A stretch of DNA of 64,000 nt from Chaunax sp. Z400 (taxonomy: Eukaryota > Chordata > Actinopteri > Lophiiformes > Chaunacidae). This document shows positions 50,625-63,682 of this stretch, one piece after another. Position 1 is the stretch's first letter, and every line of letters begins with the position of its first letter. The stretch covers positions 6,584,685-6,648,684 of the forward strand of contig CM075193.1 of the NCBI GenBank assembly GCA_037577475.1. Reading direction: 5' to 3'. Under the pieces are notes generated by a model. The model did no database searches and was not told the DNA's origin. It worked only from the letters and a program-made list of their open reading frames with translations. A program made the position numbers and the translations under genes.

Positions 50625-52440
50625 GTAAGCCTCGTAATGCATCTCCCTGATGAATGCATATAGGCAACAAACAATAGTGATTGCTGACGTCATCTGTTAG
50701 GTAACAGCATCTTATGCTTTCTCAGATACCTGCCTGAAAATCACAGATCTTTCACCTTGACAGAGTGATGGAAAAGCAAATGTGGTTTTCAAGCAGATCT
50801 TTATTTGTAGGCTTCAGCTTTTGTCAGGTCAGACATTTTTTAATGAGCAAGCCTTTGATTTCTAGCTAAAAACAACAGTTTACTGAATTACTGCATGAGG
50901 CTGCAAGATTGCATACTCTTGTTAAAATCATCTAGACCTTCAAGGCAATCAAGGCCCTCGTTTATAAAACAGACTTCTGCTCAATTTTGATCTCAAGTCA
51001 GATTTAATCAAAAACCACATATAGGGTTAACATACTTTTACATGGGAATTATCTCATCTCTAAGCAAAGTCTAGATTTGACATGACTGATTTGGACACAT
51101 ATGCCTGTGGTGAACTTTGCATGAGCTTTATGAGCAAGGGTGATAGGACTGATCAATTAAAGATGTGAGGAGATTAGATTTTCTCTTTTTATCCAATACT
51201 ATTTCCAACTAAACCTTCATTTGTTCTGGCATTATACAGTATAAGAGGGGAAACACAAGCAGGTGCCGTCAATTTAGGTGTAGTTACCTGCGGAGGTAAA
51301 GGTTTCATGCTCAGCTCTCATCTTTTGTAAATCAAACATTTTCATACCTTTGGAAATGATCTTGAGATTTAGATCAAACACAACATTCTTTATATAAATG
51401 AGGCCCCTGGTGTTTGTAACGTTTGTGAATACTTGAGTGTGAGAGTGATGAACACCACTAGCAGAGTTTGAAAAAAACAAACAAACTCTAAAGTGCCCTC
51501 TTGAATGCCTCTATGGTGGATAAAAAATATGCAGATCCCTCTAAGAAAATGTGAAAACATGATAAATGTTCTCATGGGATGGCCTTAAATGGAGAAATTC
51601 TGACGCGGTGTCATAGGATACCCTACATACTAAAAGAGTTTGGAACCGATTCACCACAAATTCATCACAACTTCCTGTGTGCTTTTACCCCACTGTAAGC
51701 AGCTGTTGCTTTATTATTATCATTATTATTTTACCCCTGCCCCTCAGACACAACCAGATAGCCAGTAGACAATGCTCTGCTTTGTATTTCTCCACAACAA
51801 TTGCCAGTGCCACCACATATTTCTGCTTTCACAACTGAATGGGAGAAGATAAAGAAATAACTCTCTGCTGGACTTTTTTCAGTGCATTTCGGTGGTACAG
51901 CACTAATGAATCAAATCTGATTTCATGGTTATTGTTCTAGCACAAGGTGCATATTAGTATTGTCAGTGTGTTCACATTTAAAATTCACTTCATTCCTATA
52001 TGCAGCAAAATCTGGACCATATTGATACATGAATAAGAGGTGTTTAGGGACACTTGAGAGGCACAGGAGAAATAATGTGCAGCCGTATGTTGACCCCTGA
52101 GGAGCTTAGAGGAGCTAAGAAGCTGCAGATGAATGTGAATTCTCTGCGTGGGAGTCAAGCAGCAAAACCCCCCCCAAAAAACTGTTTATCTGATTTGGTG
52201 CTTCTGAAACTAGAGTCAACATCTGCCTTCCTACTCACCTCATACTTTGTGTTGATAAAGACGTTAAGTGGACAAGATTAAAAGAGACAGATGGAGACAT
52301 TTTTATTTTCAACTTGAACTGCATCCATGCATTTATCAGAGTTTTGTTCAGGTTTGATTTTACCCCAAAGCTTAACAACATACATATTTAACCACTACTC
52401 TCATTTAAAGATAGTGGCTTGTCAGCTTTCACTAAAGTGG

Positions 52441-52815
52441 TTAGTGTTCATGAAGAGATGCTGATGGTGTGTTCTCTATTGCATCGAGACTATCTCTCCA
52501 CCCAGCTACATATTCTATATGTACGGGTCGCTCCCTGAAACCGGTACAGGTCCCTGAGCTGGAGAAACAGCGAAAAGAAAAAACAAATCTGCCCTCATTC
52601 GATGGTGATGGCAGAGATCTGGCGTCACTTTGAAATAGTGGCCGCGGACATTTAGCCTCCAGGGAGTCACCCAAAACTTTCGTTTCTCTTTCTTCTGCCT
52701 GGGAAGGGTCGTCCTTCCCCTTGGTGGAGACACCTTGGTCCGTCAGTGATCCCAAGGCCTTCTGTATGTGCTCCCACAACCTTCTCATCAACGCACACCG
52801 ACGACGCACAGTCAT
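52441..52815 (-). CDS. Orphan ORF, 124 codons, in a CpG-richer patch (hypothetical)
   Basis: This single open frame begins MTVRRRCALMRRLWEHIQKA, has a charged middle (DDPSQAEERETK) and ends SASLHEH. I do not recognise it. The patch 52500-52815 holds noticeably more CpG dinucleotides than its AT-rich surroundings. An in-frame TAG lies six codons before the ATG, whose -3 base is T (weak context). A - strand AATAAA occurs at about 52302-52307, roughly 135 bases after the stop. It may be a lineage-specific gene, an exon, an old retrocopy or chance. Confidence 0.22.
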   Translation of the reverse strand: MTVRRRCALMRRLWEHIQKALGSLTDQGVSTKGKDDPSQAEERETKVLGDSLEAKCPRPLFQSDARSLPSPSNEGRFVFSFRCFSSSGTCTGFRERPVHIEYVAGWRDSLDAIENTPSASLHEH

Positions 52816-54956
52816 ATAGACTATGTGCGTGTGCTAGCACAACTGGTCTGTCTTACAGAACTATCCACAATGATTCCCTGTACATAATGTAATATGTAGC
52901 TGGGTGGACAGAGAGTCTCTTCACTCAGAGAACAGTGGTTACAACGCAACCTACAGATGTCTCAAGCTATACGGTGAAAGAAAAGGGTTAACTTTCTGGT
53001 CTATCAAAGCCAAACCATTTAACATGAGTTTAAGGGCATATCATTTATCAGGGAAACTGTGCAAAGCATTACTGTTATGTTTCTCATTTCACACACATAT
53101 TACAGCCAGCGCTAGTCTCAGCTCAGAGTGATTGGTCTCTGGTGAGCAGACACAATTTAAAGGTCCTGCCTATTTGTAATCTGCTGGAAAGACTGCCACA
53201 TGCCCTGATACCTTCATAAGCTCTCTGTACATCTTGCAGTACTAATAACACCTCAAAACACTGAGGGCTGCAAATAACTGCTGATGTAATTAAGGTTTTG
53301 CAAGCCTAGCGAATAAAGGATATTATATCTCATGGATTACATCCTGCGTTACGACACAATCAATGCACAGTTTCTTATATTTTGATTAATCTCAGGTATT
53401 ATCATTATTTCTTTGCATGGATCTCATTGGGTTCCTGATACTAAGAACATAAATGAAAGTAACACACTTACGGTAAAGGGAGGTGAAATTGAAGCCCACT
53501 AAACTTATCTGTTCTGTAAACCGTTTCAACTCAAAGCTCATTCCACTCAACAATACAGTAAAATACCAATTGAATCGATTGTTAAGTCAATTTTGAGAAG
53601 GAGAAAAAGGTTTATAGAAGGAAACATGTCCACACCATCTAAACTACTGATGCTGACCAATGAAAACTAGTACTATAATGAATATACTACTAGTTAGTTA
53701 GAGCTAGTTGGGGGGGACAGCAGATCAGATGTATATGCAGGGGCCAGACCATGAAGGGAAGTTTCAGGTCTTCCAGTCACACATTTGAACCTCTCTTTCT
53801 TTGGTCTTGCGACTCACAGAACTTCTACTCTCAACTTTGCATTTTCTGTCTTGAATTTTGACAAACAAATCTCACCAATCTAATTTGACATTACAGCATT
53901 CAAGTGCCTCAAAGTTCTAAACCTTTATGGTCTTTCTTTGCTCCCATACAACAATTATTCCTTTACACAATAACAGCTGAAATTGTATCGCTGCACTCGA
54001 TGATGATGCTCTTTATGTATATCCAGTGGCACAAATAGTGACATATGTATGGTGAGGGTGTCATCATGAGACTAGTTCTTTCCTCAGAAGAGGATATTTA
54101 CCATCTGAACGAGGCTGAATGATGCCACAAAATCAAATCTGCATAATAATTTCCGTTGTGGCAAAGCTGAGATGCAGAGGAAAAGGGATGGACTCAAAAC
54201 TTAATTTAATTTCACCACAAAACACTTAAATGTGAAAACCGCACTCTGTGGTAAAAAAGATATTCTTCAACACAAGCCCTTTATCATATTATGAAGACAG
54301 CTTGGCAGGAATACATCTGTGAGGAGAGCTTTATAAGAACTTTGTACATTCAGTGCGTATTTGCACATGAATGGCACTGATATTTCCATTCCATCCAGCC
54401 AACATGTTTTTTGCTGCATGTTTATGAAAACAAGCAGAGCACATTAACATTTTGAGTCAAAGAACATCACCCCTCTGTTTTCTTTTCTAGATATCTACAG
54501 ATTTACTTTATTAGTAATAGTGAAGAAAGAAAGCTAGTGGAGAATGGCAAGAGAGGATGAAAGGAGATAGACAGCCAAGGGAAATGAAAAAGGAATGGAA
54601 GGAGTTGATGAAATCCTATTAGAACACACAGTCTGCATATCAAGAGAGACATCATGTGCAAGCTTTGAATCTCATCTTCATCTCATATGAACTCTGCGTA
54701 AGACACATTCTTAATTCTCCTCTATTTAATGGTACCAGATCAGCTCCACTGATATCTGAGGAAATGTACGAGCAGATTCCCTGGACTCCCATTGTGTTTC
54801 CGCTCTGGACAATACGGTCTGGAAAGACGAAAGAGAAATGAAGCTCGTTTGCATGAATGTCGGCCTCAGAGAATAGAGACGAGCAAGCGAGACAAAAGAA
54901 GTCCTACAGACGTAAAGCGTCTCCTTTGAGGGCTGATCAGGTCTCACTGCACAGCC

Positions 54957-55037
<81 letters not shown>
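54957..55037. repeat. (GAGCAG)n hexanucleotide repeat
   Basis: About 13.5 perfect units of GGAGCA span 81 bases. Translations give Arg-Ser repeats on + and Cys-Ser repeats on -, which are artefacts of the tract unless a transcript is shown. Confidence 0.97.
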
Positions 55038-56167
55038 AAAGCATCTCCCAGCGCTTGTTGCTCCTCTCTCCTTAATGTGTTCAGATGGGGACTTGTGTTG
55101 AGGCACACAAAGAAACTCCGGACTTGGTGACCTTTTTGTTACAGAGAAATCTCCTCCTAATCAGTCCTTCTCAGCTCAGGTGATATGTTTCTGCTTTGGA
55201 CTTATGCGCTACACAACAAAACCTGAGCTGCCTACACGAATCCAAAACTGTTTAAAGACTTCTGTCCAGTTGAAATATTTTCTTTTATGACAGACAGACC
55301 ATCATCATTTCAGGGTTACCACTTACTCAGGCAAAAATAATATTTGCTTTTCTTGCTTTTTAAATTTTTTTTTTTACTGTTTCCACTTCAGTGTTCCAGC
55401 ATCTCAACTTTTATTTAAAATATGTGTTGGTGATTAATTCAATCTGATACTTCTGTAAAGAGCTATGACTTGAGAGCCTGCCAAAGCCCGTTCTTTTCCC
55501 TAACAAAAGAAGCACAGACAGATGAATGGGCACAAAAATTATAACTTGTCAGTGTATTAAACCATTATGGGAGGCTACAGCTAGCTGTGAAGAGAGTCTT
55601 CTTTATAGGGAGCACAAAAACTTGACATTTCCATCCGGCCTGAAGTCATCTGACATTTTCTGGCTTTGAAGACATTTGCCATGGAATGCTAGACGATTTA
55701 CTAAGGACATAGGAAACACATGCATGGTACGAAAATACTCATCAAATACTGCAGAGACTTGGGTTCACCTCGTGGTTGTGATACATTTGCCTTGACCATG
55801 TTTCAAAGTGTCTGCAGATAGGAAGCTGATGAGGAATCATTATCATTCCACAATTGTATATTGGAAAAATTTAAATACTTTAAATTAAATGCTTGACTTG
55901 AGAAGTCTATAAACAAGTGATTTCAACTGCCAGGATCAGTTAAAAAAGAAAAGAAGAAATCTCTTGAAATAAGTGGCAAACCACTCATTTCATGCACTTA
56001 TAAGTCAAACAAACTTAAAACTAGGTTGTAAAACGTCTTTTCACTTTTGTTTCTTCCTTAATTAGAAAACCTAAAACCAAAGTTATGAAATCAAGCACAC
56101 AGTTGCATGGAGTGCATACTCCAGGTCCCTTTTGAATTAAACCATAATCAAAATTCTGAACAAGAGT

Positions 56168-56390
56168 GCTCGGAGAGCATAAAACTCCGCCAAGGTCCTA
56201 CAATCATCCGGATCATCACCAAAATTTAATCACCTCTAGGATATGCTAGGATCCATCTATGGTGAAGATTTCATGCAAATCCATCCATTAGTTATTGTGT
56301 TATCCTGCTAACAAACAGAAACAAACAAACAAACAAACAAACAAACTGAACCAATCACATAACCTCCTTGGCCGAGGTAATTATTAGCCT
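56168..56390. repeat. Common fish dispersed repeat (cggagagc...ataacctccttgg type)
   Basis: It runs from cggagagcataaaactccgccaagg through atccggatcatcaccaaaat and ttcatgcaaatccatccat, a (CAAA)n run at about 56316-56344, to aatcacataacctccttggc. This ordered string is a familiar high-copy fish repeat tail (general knowledge). Its degraded partner is at 26898-27062. Confidence 0.75.
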
Positions 56391-57455
56391 AATCGAATAA
56401 AGCTATCCATATGGTAACTGGCTGATAGCCACAGGGAATTGGTTCCATAATAAAAACCAAGCAACATAACCTTTTCAGAAGATTACATATTTTCCATGAT
56501 GGAAGTTTCGACTTTTTGATTTCTGATCAAATTAGGATATGAAAAAAAAAATCATGGACCCAGGTCTTTATCTGGATCTACTCCATGATAGTCACAGCTC
56601 TGTTCTAAATGTCTGAGGAGATGAAAAGGACAAAGGAATTCTGTCTTAGAGTAGTTTTGCTCTTGTCAGTGTTGATTAAACAGCTTTACATTTCTGGTAA
56701 TTCTAGTTTCATGCACTAAGTTACTCAGAACTCAGAAAAAATCCAAGTAACAACATTTTTAATGTTGTTCTATCTTACTGAGGATGAAAACTCTCTAAAA
56801 AAGTTCTCACATAAAAACTGCCTGGTAAGAAGAAATGTCTCATTGGATTAAAAAAAAAGAAGCAAATATTGCCTTGATTGAAGTTATTTCATCTTACTTA
56901 GATTTCAGTTTTTGCCCTGTGGCATTAGTGATGAAGATGACAAGGATGCTAATTCTGCTTTAACCACACACAACACTTATACTGATTCCACAGTAATTCA
57001 ACCAAATGTAATATAAATAATTCAACATGGTATCAGTGAGTCACTATGATGCAGTAAAACCCTCAACAGGAAGCCAGTTTGACTGGACCTTGAAGTTCTA
57101 AACTAATTTGCCTTGATGCGTGAATGGGTCTGCTTGCTTCAGGACCCTCCAGCTCATCCGTCCATACTTATTGAGCTGAAGGATGAACGTTTCAAGGGAA
57201 AAGCATAGCTGTTACAAAGTCTGACAGGATGCTGTTGTTTTTGTGCACATCAGCCACGCTGTATTACAGAACCAATACATTTCATCAAGCTCACAGTTAT
57301 GAAGTAAAAGTATCACCATTTCCAGAGAGCCAGCTGAGGAATCAGTGCTTTAAGTGCCTGTCATCATGCACTGAGCTTTGACAGAATGCATGCAGCACAT
57401 CCTGAATGTCAACAGGCCATGCTTTGACCTCATCTTTACACATTACCCTTCACAG

Positions 57456-57617
57456 ATGCCCGTCACTGCTCTGCGCCTATGGACACGTCTCAGCAGCTCG
57501 GGAACCTGACATATCTGATTTTACCGACAGAGCAGAACAGGAACAGAGAAAGGATCACTTTTTCAAACACTGGCTTGAGGGCCTAAAGAGAAATACAGCA
57601 CTGACTTTGTCTTGTCG
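57456..57617 (+). other. Candidate internal coding exon (unrecognised gene)
   Basis: A pyrimidine-rich acceptor (acccttcacag, ending 57455) is followed by 162 bases open in one frame and then a consensus donor GTGAGT at 57618. Phase is 2 in and 2 out, so the exon is symmetric (54 codons). The peptide contains DISDFTDRAEQEQRKDHFFK and HWLEGLKRNTALTLSC, which looks protein-like (charged helix, Trp), but I cannot assign a family. No adjoining exon was found in the window. Confidence 0.3.
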
Positions 57618-58082
57618 GTGAGTTTTAAAATGTCGGGAGATTTTTTTTTTCCTGACTCCTGTCAAAACCTGTTATTGTCAAAGTGAGGATGTGCTTTGGT
57701 TTGTGACCTGTGTGCCCTGGACATTAGACTCTGAGAATGAAAGCAGCACATATTTAACAAAGACTTGTGTTATGGGGCTTATTAAGCTCTCACAGCAGAT
57801 ACAGGCCATTGCTTTTACTTGTCCTGATTCATAGCCATTATCTCACAAAGTATTTAAAAACTTTGGACCCACAAAATATATGCCCTCAATCCCATTTGTC
57901 TGAATTTATTTAAAGCTCACTAATTAATACATCGTATTTGTTTAATTCTTACATTCATCACACTGCGACACAGAAAACTGAAAGGTAAAGAATTGAGAAG
58001 ACAAAGAAGACTCCTTTATCTAAAAGACACATCCTAGTGTTTCTCTGTGGGATATTTGACCCACATATGTAAACAGACTACA

Positions 58083-58149
58083 TGCATATATATATATATA
58101 TGATATGTGCTGCTTGGATTTTGTCAGAATCTAATATATATATATATAG
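58083..58149. repeat. Paired (TA)n tracts
   Basis: Two short TA runs (about 58084-58102 and 58133-58148) are separated by 30 bases. Each is self-complementary. Confidence 0.85.
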
Positions 58150-58531
58150 CTGTACGGTTGTTGCCTCTTAAGCTGGTGGCTGGATTCTGTTCCCTTCAAT
58201 TGTAATACAGTAATTAATTTCATGGTATGTTTTGTGCACACGTTTCCAGCTCTGACAACATGGAGCAAAACCTTTTCAATGCTCATCTTCCTGACTGTTA
58301 TTCTTTTTTTTAATTATTATTTGCCATTGCCAGTGGTTTCTTTGTTTGAAATGCTACTTAAAATACAGTATACTGTATTCTCAGCTGACATGTTTGCTGT
58401 GTGTCCATTTGATAGTGAGCAGAATATCTTACAAGATAATGGATTTCAATGAAATATCAAGGTGCAGATCTAGAACATTTTTTAATCTTATTTTACATTA
58501 GGATTAAATGTGCTTTTACTTAGATGATAAG

Positions 58532-58570
58532 GATAGAATAGAATAGAATAGAATAGAATAGAATAGAATA
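58532..58570. repeat. (GAATA)n pentanucleotide repeat
   Basis: About eight tandem units of GAATA/ATAGA are present. Confidence 0.95.
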
Positions 58571-58867
58571 CAAAGAGGTAGAATGATTAGGGACACGTAC
58601 ATGCAGATAAAGAAGCTTGTAATTCTAGCAGTTTACTGTAGATCCTTTGGTGTTTGTTTTGCTCAACGTAGTCATGACAGTGGTATGTGCTCTCTGAGTC
58701 CCTTCGATTTGTAGTATTTATTACCTGACAAAATACTAAATAGACTTTAAAATCATTTTTGTTGTTCTTAGAACTATCATTGTTTGATAATAGACTGAGA
58801 GAGAAGTAGATTAATTTCCAAATACTGTTATATTTCAGCAAAATTAGAGAGTGAGGCTGTAAATGCA

Positions 58868-59215
58868 GACACTAGGCAGAAACTGGGAGGATGCTGTCCA
58901 ATGATTTAATGAACAAAAGATTCAAACTAGAAGGCAAAAAGTGTCAGAAAAGCAAAGTCCATAAAATAAGAAAAACTCAAGGAAAAAATCCATGAATGTC
59001 CAAAAAGTAAATAACACCAAAATACCAAGGGACAAGGCAAAATCCATATAATAGTATAATAATAGCAACTGAGAATAGAAGACCACCAACTTATATATAC
59101 ACAGAGAAAATGAGAGAGGATTAGGAACAGTGGGGAGGGGAACAGGGGAGGCAAAGAAGAGAACAGAGACAGGAAGTGAAAAGTAAAAGACATGATATGG
59201 AGAAACAATTTTCAA
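58868..59215. repeat. Dispersed percomorph repeat (purine-rich, type 1 copy)
   Basis: Ordered motifs are atgcagacactaggcag, ccaatgatttaatgaacaaa, a series of aaatcc-type words, then gagagaggattaggaacag, ggggaacaggggaggc and gacaggaagtgaaaa. The word order recalls a high-copy percomorph repeat and is partly shared with 62065-62400. It was not searched. Confidence 0.5.
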
Positions 59216-62064
59216 AATAAAATGGGAACAAATCCTTCAAAAACCAAAACAATTACAAATACACCGATAAAATAATTTCTTTGACCCTGTCAAACATCTT
59301 TGACAGCCATGATATTCGGGTGGAATGTGGAACGGAATATGACTCGCATCTTTATGAAATAATACAAATACTGAAAGCCAATATAGAAACCAGGTGAATT
59401 CTGGTCATTTCAAGCCTGTATGGGAAACAGCTGTGCACAAAATGAGCCGTGATAATTTTCTGAAGTTTGGGGTTTGAGAACATTAAAAGTTTGTTTGTAT
59501 GTGGCTGTGCAGCTGATTACTAGGATGGCTCTCACTGGGCCAGGGGATTAGACAAGCATAAGGAACTGAAATGTAAAATGGACTGTTATCTCATGCCAGT
59601 GAGGAGTGTGGGCACCAGATGTTATCTTTATGTGGGTAATTGGTTATCACAACTTGGGGCACAGATTACAGATTTACTGTCATTCTCTTCCTCTCTTAGC
59701 GGAGGAGGATCTTCTTAGAGGAAGAGAATCACATATTGAAGTTTTCATTATCTTGTCCACACACTGTCACCTCAATGACTCAGCTCCCTGTGGTTAGCCC
59801 GATGCATAAAGCAGCTTAGTTCCCGTCACCTCATTTAACCTCTCAGACCAATCTTAATAGCTTCTTATCACCATAAACATATTATACTCAGCAATGACTT
59901 TCCAGTTGTTAACTTTCATACAGTGGTGCTAAAGCTGATGCAGGAAGATGGGGAATTTATTTGGCCATAGTTTGAAGATCAGAAATGGTTAATGGCTGTT
60001 TGGTTTTAGACACTCTAATATAATATAATAGATGGTGAGTTAGGTTTCAAAATATAAGAAATAATCTGCTAAGACAATAACCAAGGGGCAGATTTTGGTT
60101 CGTTTAGCCAGGATGAGCATTTTATCACACTGACACTTCAAACAAGCTCAGACAGGAGAGGTGGATATTGACAAATGTGTGAATTTTTATGCCTATTCCC
60201 AACAATAACTTTAAATTACCTACTTAATCATCTGAACTTCATCACAGCTGTTGGCTTAATTACTGAACTAACATTTAGATGCTTTCGACTAGGTTTGGGA
60301 TGACGACGATTTTCCACTGAGAGCTTTGGGAGATAGACTCAAGCAAGGCAGAACAACAGGGGTTTTGCTAATACAGGTGACAGGGGCGCTGTATCCTCTC
60401 ACTTTTGGCAAAATGCAGATGTAGCCTTAAATACTGTACATTGTTATTATGCAACATGTAGCTTTCCATTAAACAATCTTTTTTGTAAAAAATATCAAAG
60501 TAAAAAGCTTTGATTTCATGTGGCTCCGATGTCCTGTTATTCATCGAATCACAGTGCCATCTTGATTACGTCCCACATGCTCTCGCAAGATTTCATGAAG
60601 CTTATATATAGGATAATTTGATTTAAAACAAGATTCTCACATTCTTGTGAACTTTCACCCGTGGCACAAAGCACAAGAAAGTAAGGGACTGTCCAGGGCA
60701 GCAGAAGATTCTGTTTTTCTGCTGTCACAAAGCTGAAAGATCAGGACCAACGGAGGATGGATTGGCAAGAGTACAAGGAGAAACAATCATTTTCACCCAC
60801 AGCTAGCTTCAGAATGCTCCACTTTCACCTCCAATTGTCAAAAAACCCCTACAGCGCCATCAGACACAGTTTTGCTCAAAAAAACAAAAAAACAAACAAC
60901 CCCTGAACAACTGTTTCAAAGTTTTCAACAAAGGAAATCAGATAATCACAGGAGACAATGAGTGCAAAATAATGGATGTATTTTGAGAATACTCTGAAAA
61001 GACACTGAGAGTTCAGTGCTGGTTTACAAAGGGATCCGATGACACCGCAGCCCTCGCTGGTGCAGCATAAAGGTTTGCTTTTCAGCAACAAAAAAGGAAG
61101 TTGCTCACATGCAGCTTTCCAGAGACACAGTATTTAACGTTAACAACATTATGTTGTATACCACATTGTTGGCCCCAGAGTTAAATCTATTGTGTCCAAT
61201 ATATGCCAGTTCTGCTGCGAACGGACCTGCTGCTAACATTAGCTCAGCTTGCTCCCTGGCGTTCATCTTGTTTATGGATTAGGATTTAGTGAGTGTTCAT
61301 TATCCACAAAGGTTTCACTGAGATCTGAATAAGCGGCATTTGTTCCCTCCTCTCCAAAACAAACTGACCTGGTTATAAAAACAGGTAAAAACAAACAAAC
61401 AAAACACTGAGGAAAGCAGTTTCACATAAAAAAACAAGAACTTGTCAATGCCCACAGCCTGTGCTTATGGGCAACTATCAGTTCATTAAGCTTCAGGGGT
61501 TCAACTCAACTAAGATACAGAAATGTGGTGCAGAGACAAAGACACTTTTAAACCCAATCATTAGATATATACACCCGCTCTGCAGAGATGTGAGTTTTCT
61601 CAGCTGTGTCAGACAGTTTGAGGTTGCTGTCAGAGCAATAGTGGGAAGCTCTGGTGACAGTAGTGATCTGGTGATGATTCTCCCTACACTGTTGAGTTGG
61701 TCGGCTTTTCTGCTATGAGTCGGCCTTCCTGATTCACTCACGTCCATCATGATGTTTCATGGTGGATACAGTCAAATATAAATTTAGTAGCCATCGCCCA
61801 ATCCTCGTGTTGACTTTCTTTACCTGCCCTTACCACTAAGAAAACACCAGCGCAATAAATAAATATTAAAATGTATTCCATGTGAGCAGTGACTTTAAAA
61901 TGCACAAATTTAAGTGGGATTATGTCAAAGGAGGAGAGCCTGATATTTCTAGTTACATAATCACCCCACAGCAAAGTCCAGAAGCATGCAGCTTTCTGAA
62001 AAAGTCAGTCCAATATGTGGTGGACATTAATTCCTGGATGTACCTAAAATTGTCATGCTTGGAA

Positions 62065-62400
62065 AATACAGAATCGGACCCATTTGCAGATGGAAAAAGT
62101 CAGCAGAATGATTTATTAATACAAGGAGCTTACTGGCAGGTACAGGTAGGTAGAGGTTCAGGTATACAGTACATGCAGGTAACAGATGATCACAGACAAA
62201 AGTACAAGGTAACATGAACAAACGGGAGTGAGGTGTTGGCAGATGGGAGTGACAGATACAGGGATGGAAGTAGAAAACTCTAGGGACATCTGGTGGACAG
62301 AAAACAGCTGAAGGGGCGGCGGTGAAGGGGACATGTGGTTGGAGAGAGGAACGGAGAGGCAGACATTGTGACAGAGTGGAGGCAACATTTATCCTGGAAT
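62065..62400. repeat. Dispersed percomorph repeat (related to 58868 copy)
   Basis: cggacccatttgcagatgg and cagcagaatgatttattaat correspond in order to motifs at 58868-58915. It ends in a purine-rich stretch with ggagagaggaacggagaggc. It has no coding capacity. Confidence 0.5.
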
Positions 62401-62429
62401 TTCGACAAAACATCGAGTCTATTACAGCC

Positions 62430-62700
62430 ATGCTAAAATGCTCACAATGCTCATGCTAACATACAGCGACCATGTTCATCATCATAGTTTACTGCATTAA
62501 CATGCTAACATTTGATATTTAGCAATAAACAGAAAGGTAAAGTGAGGCTGATGGGAATGTCATTAGTTTTTATAGCTATTTTGTCACAATATGGCGCTAG
62601 GTGAAAAGTCAGGGAAACACAAAAGTTTATTCTGAGGGGAACATGAATATCTACTGGAAATATTTAGAAACCCATTCAATAGTTTTCACATAGGCCTAAA
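62430..62700. repeat. Common percomorph repeat (gctaacatgct...gatgggaatgtcattagtttt)
   Basis: It holds tgctcatgctaacat, gttcatcatcatagttta, catgctaacatttga, gaggctgatgggaatgtcat, atggcgctaggtgaaaagtc and ctgaggggaacatgaatatc in that order. I recognise this string from many percomorph intergenic and intronic sequences. It is non-coding. Confidence 0.75.
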
Positions 62701-62712
62701 CACCAGCATTAA

Positions 62713-62778
62713 CATATATCCCATCTAGGACCATATATATCCCATCTAGGACCATATATATCGAATCAAGGACCACAT
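62713..62778. repeat. Tandem repeat, about 21-base unit, three copies
   Basis: The unit catatatcccatctaggac is repeated with small changes three times, the last copy diverged (tcgaatcaaggac). Confidence 0.85.
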
Positions 62779-63540
62779 ATGAAAATAACTCAAATCAGAT
62801 TTGAAAATCATTTTTGTGTTCATACAGCCTTGGAGAAATCTTATTTGTTCCACATTAAGGCAAAAAAAGAAAAAAATCTGAATTGAGTCACTTCAACCCA
62901 TTCAACTCAGTGCAGCAAACAGCAAAACACCGGCTGCATGCCAAACATCATCATCGTGCCATGCATACCAGGGACAGAGTAGAGTGGGTCATGGCATCGC
63001 CATAGTAGGATTCATAAATTTGTGAGCCATAAATCACACCTATTAATTCCAACCTATATATCTGCTGTTCAAAATGACAAGTAGGCACATAAACAACTGA
63101 AAAATTTTACCACAGAAAAGTAAAACAATGAATTTCTCAAAAAACAACAAAAACTTGTATTGGAGACCGGTGTGGATGAGACATAATACACACCACAGTA
63201 AGCCCTGTCAACCACTGCACGCACCCATCTTTCCATCCCACTGCCCAGCACTCCATCCAGCAGAGCCTTCTTGTCATCTATTATTAAAGAGAAAGCCTCA
63301 ACCTGCAGAACAGCTGCTGACTGATTTACCTCCATTTTGTGAACTCAAGGCCAAATGTCTGACACTGAGACACTGAGACTTCATTTTACATTTATTTGAT
63401 CTGAAATGTTAGTTATTAGAGTTAAAGGGTTGAAAAGCTTTGCTGACAACAAAAACTCAAATGTTACTCTCTTAATCTTGCTGCCAAGAGCTTCACTGTG
63501 AGAAGCACTTGGCAGGAAGAATTTTGAAAAGACCAGTTAA

Positions 63541-63682
63541 ATCTATCTATCTACCTGTCTGTCCATCTATCTATCGCTGTCTGCCTGTCTGTCCATCTAC
63601 CTATCGCTGTCTATCTGTCTGTCCATCTATCCATCCCTGTCTATCTGTCAGTCCAATCATCCATCCTTGTCTGTCTGTCCAT
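63541..63682. repeat. Imperfect (CTAT/CTGT)n tetranucleotide tract
   Basis: About 140 bases of interspersed CTAT, CTGT, CCAT and CTGC units have a higher-order period (ctgtctgtccatctatc). The Cys/Pro/Ser-rich reading frame here is an artefact of the repeat. Confidence 0.9.

Noticed and set aside
54726..55106. Cys-Ser-rich 126-codon ORF resembling a repeat protein
   Set aside because: The repeat region is only the translated GAGCAG tract, and the flanks show no gene features.
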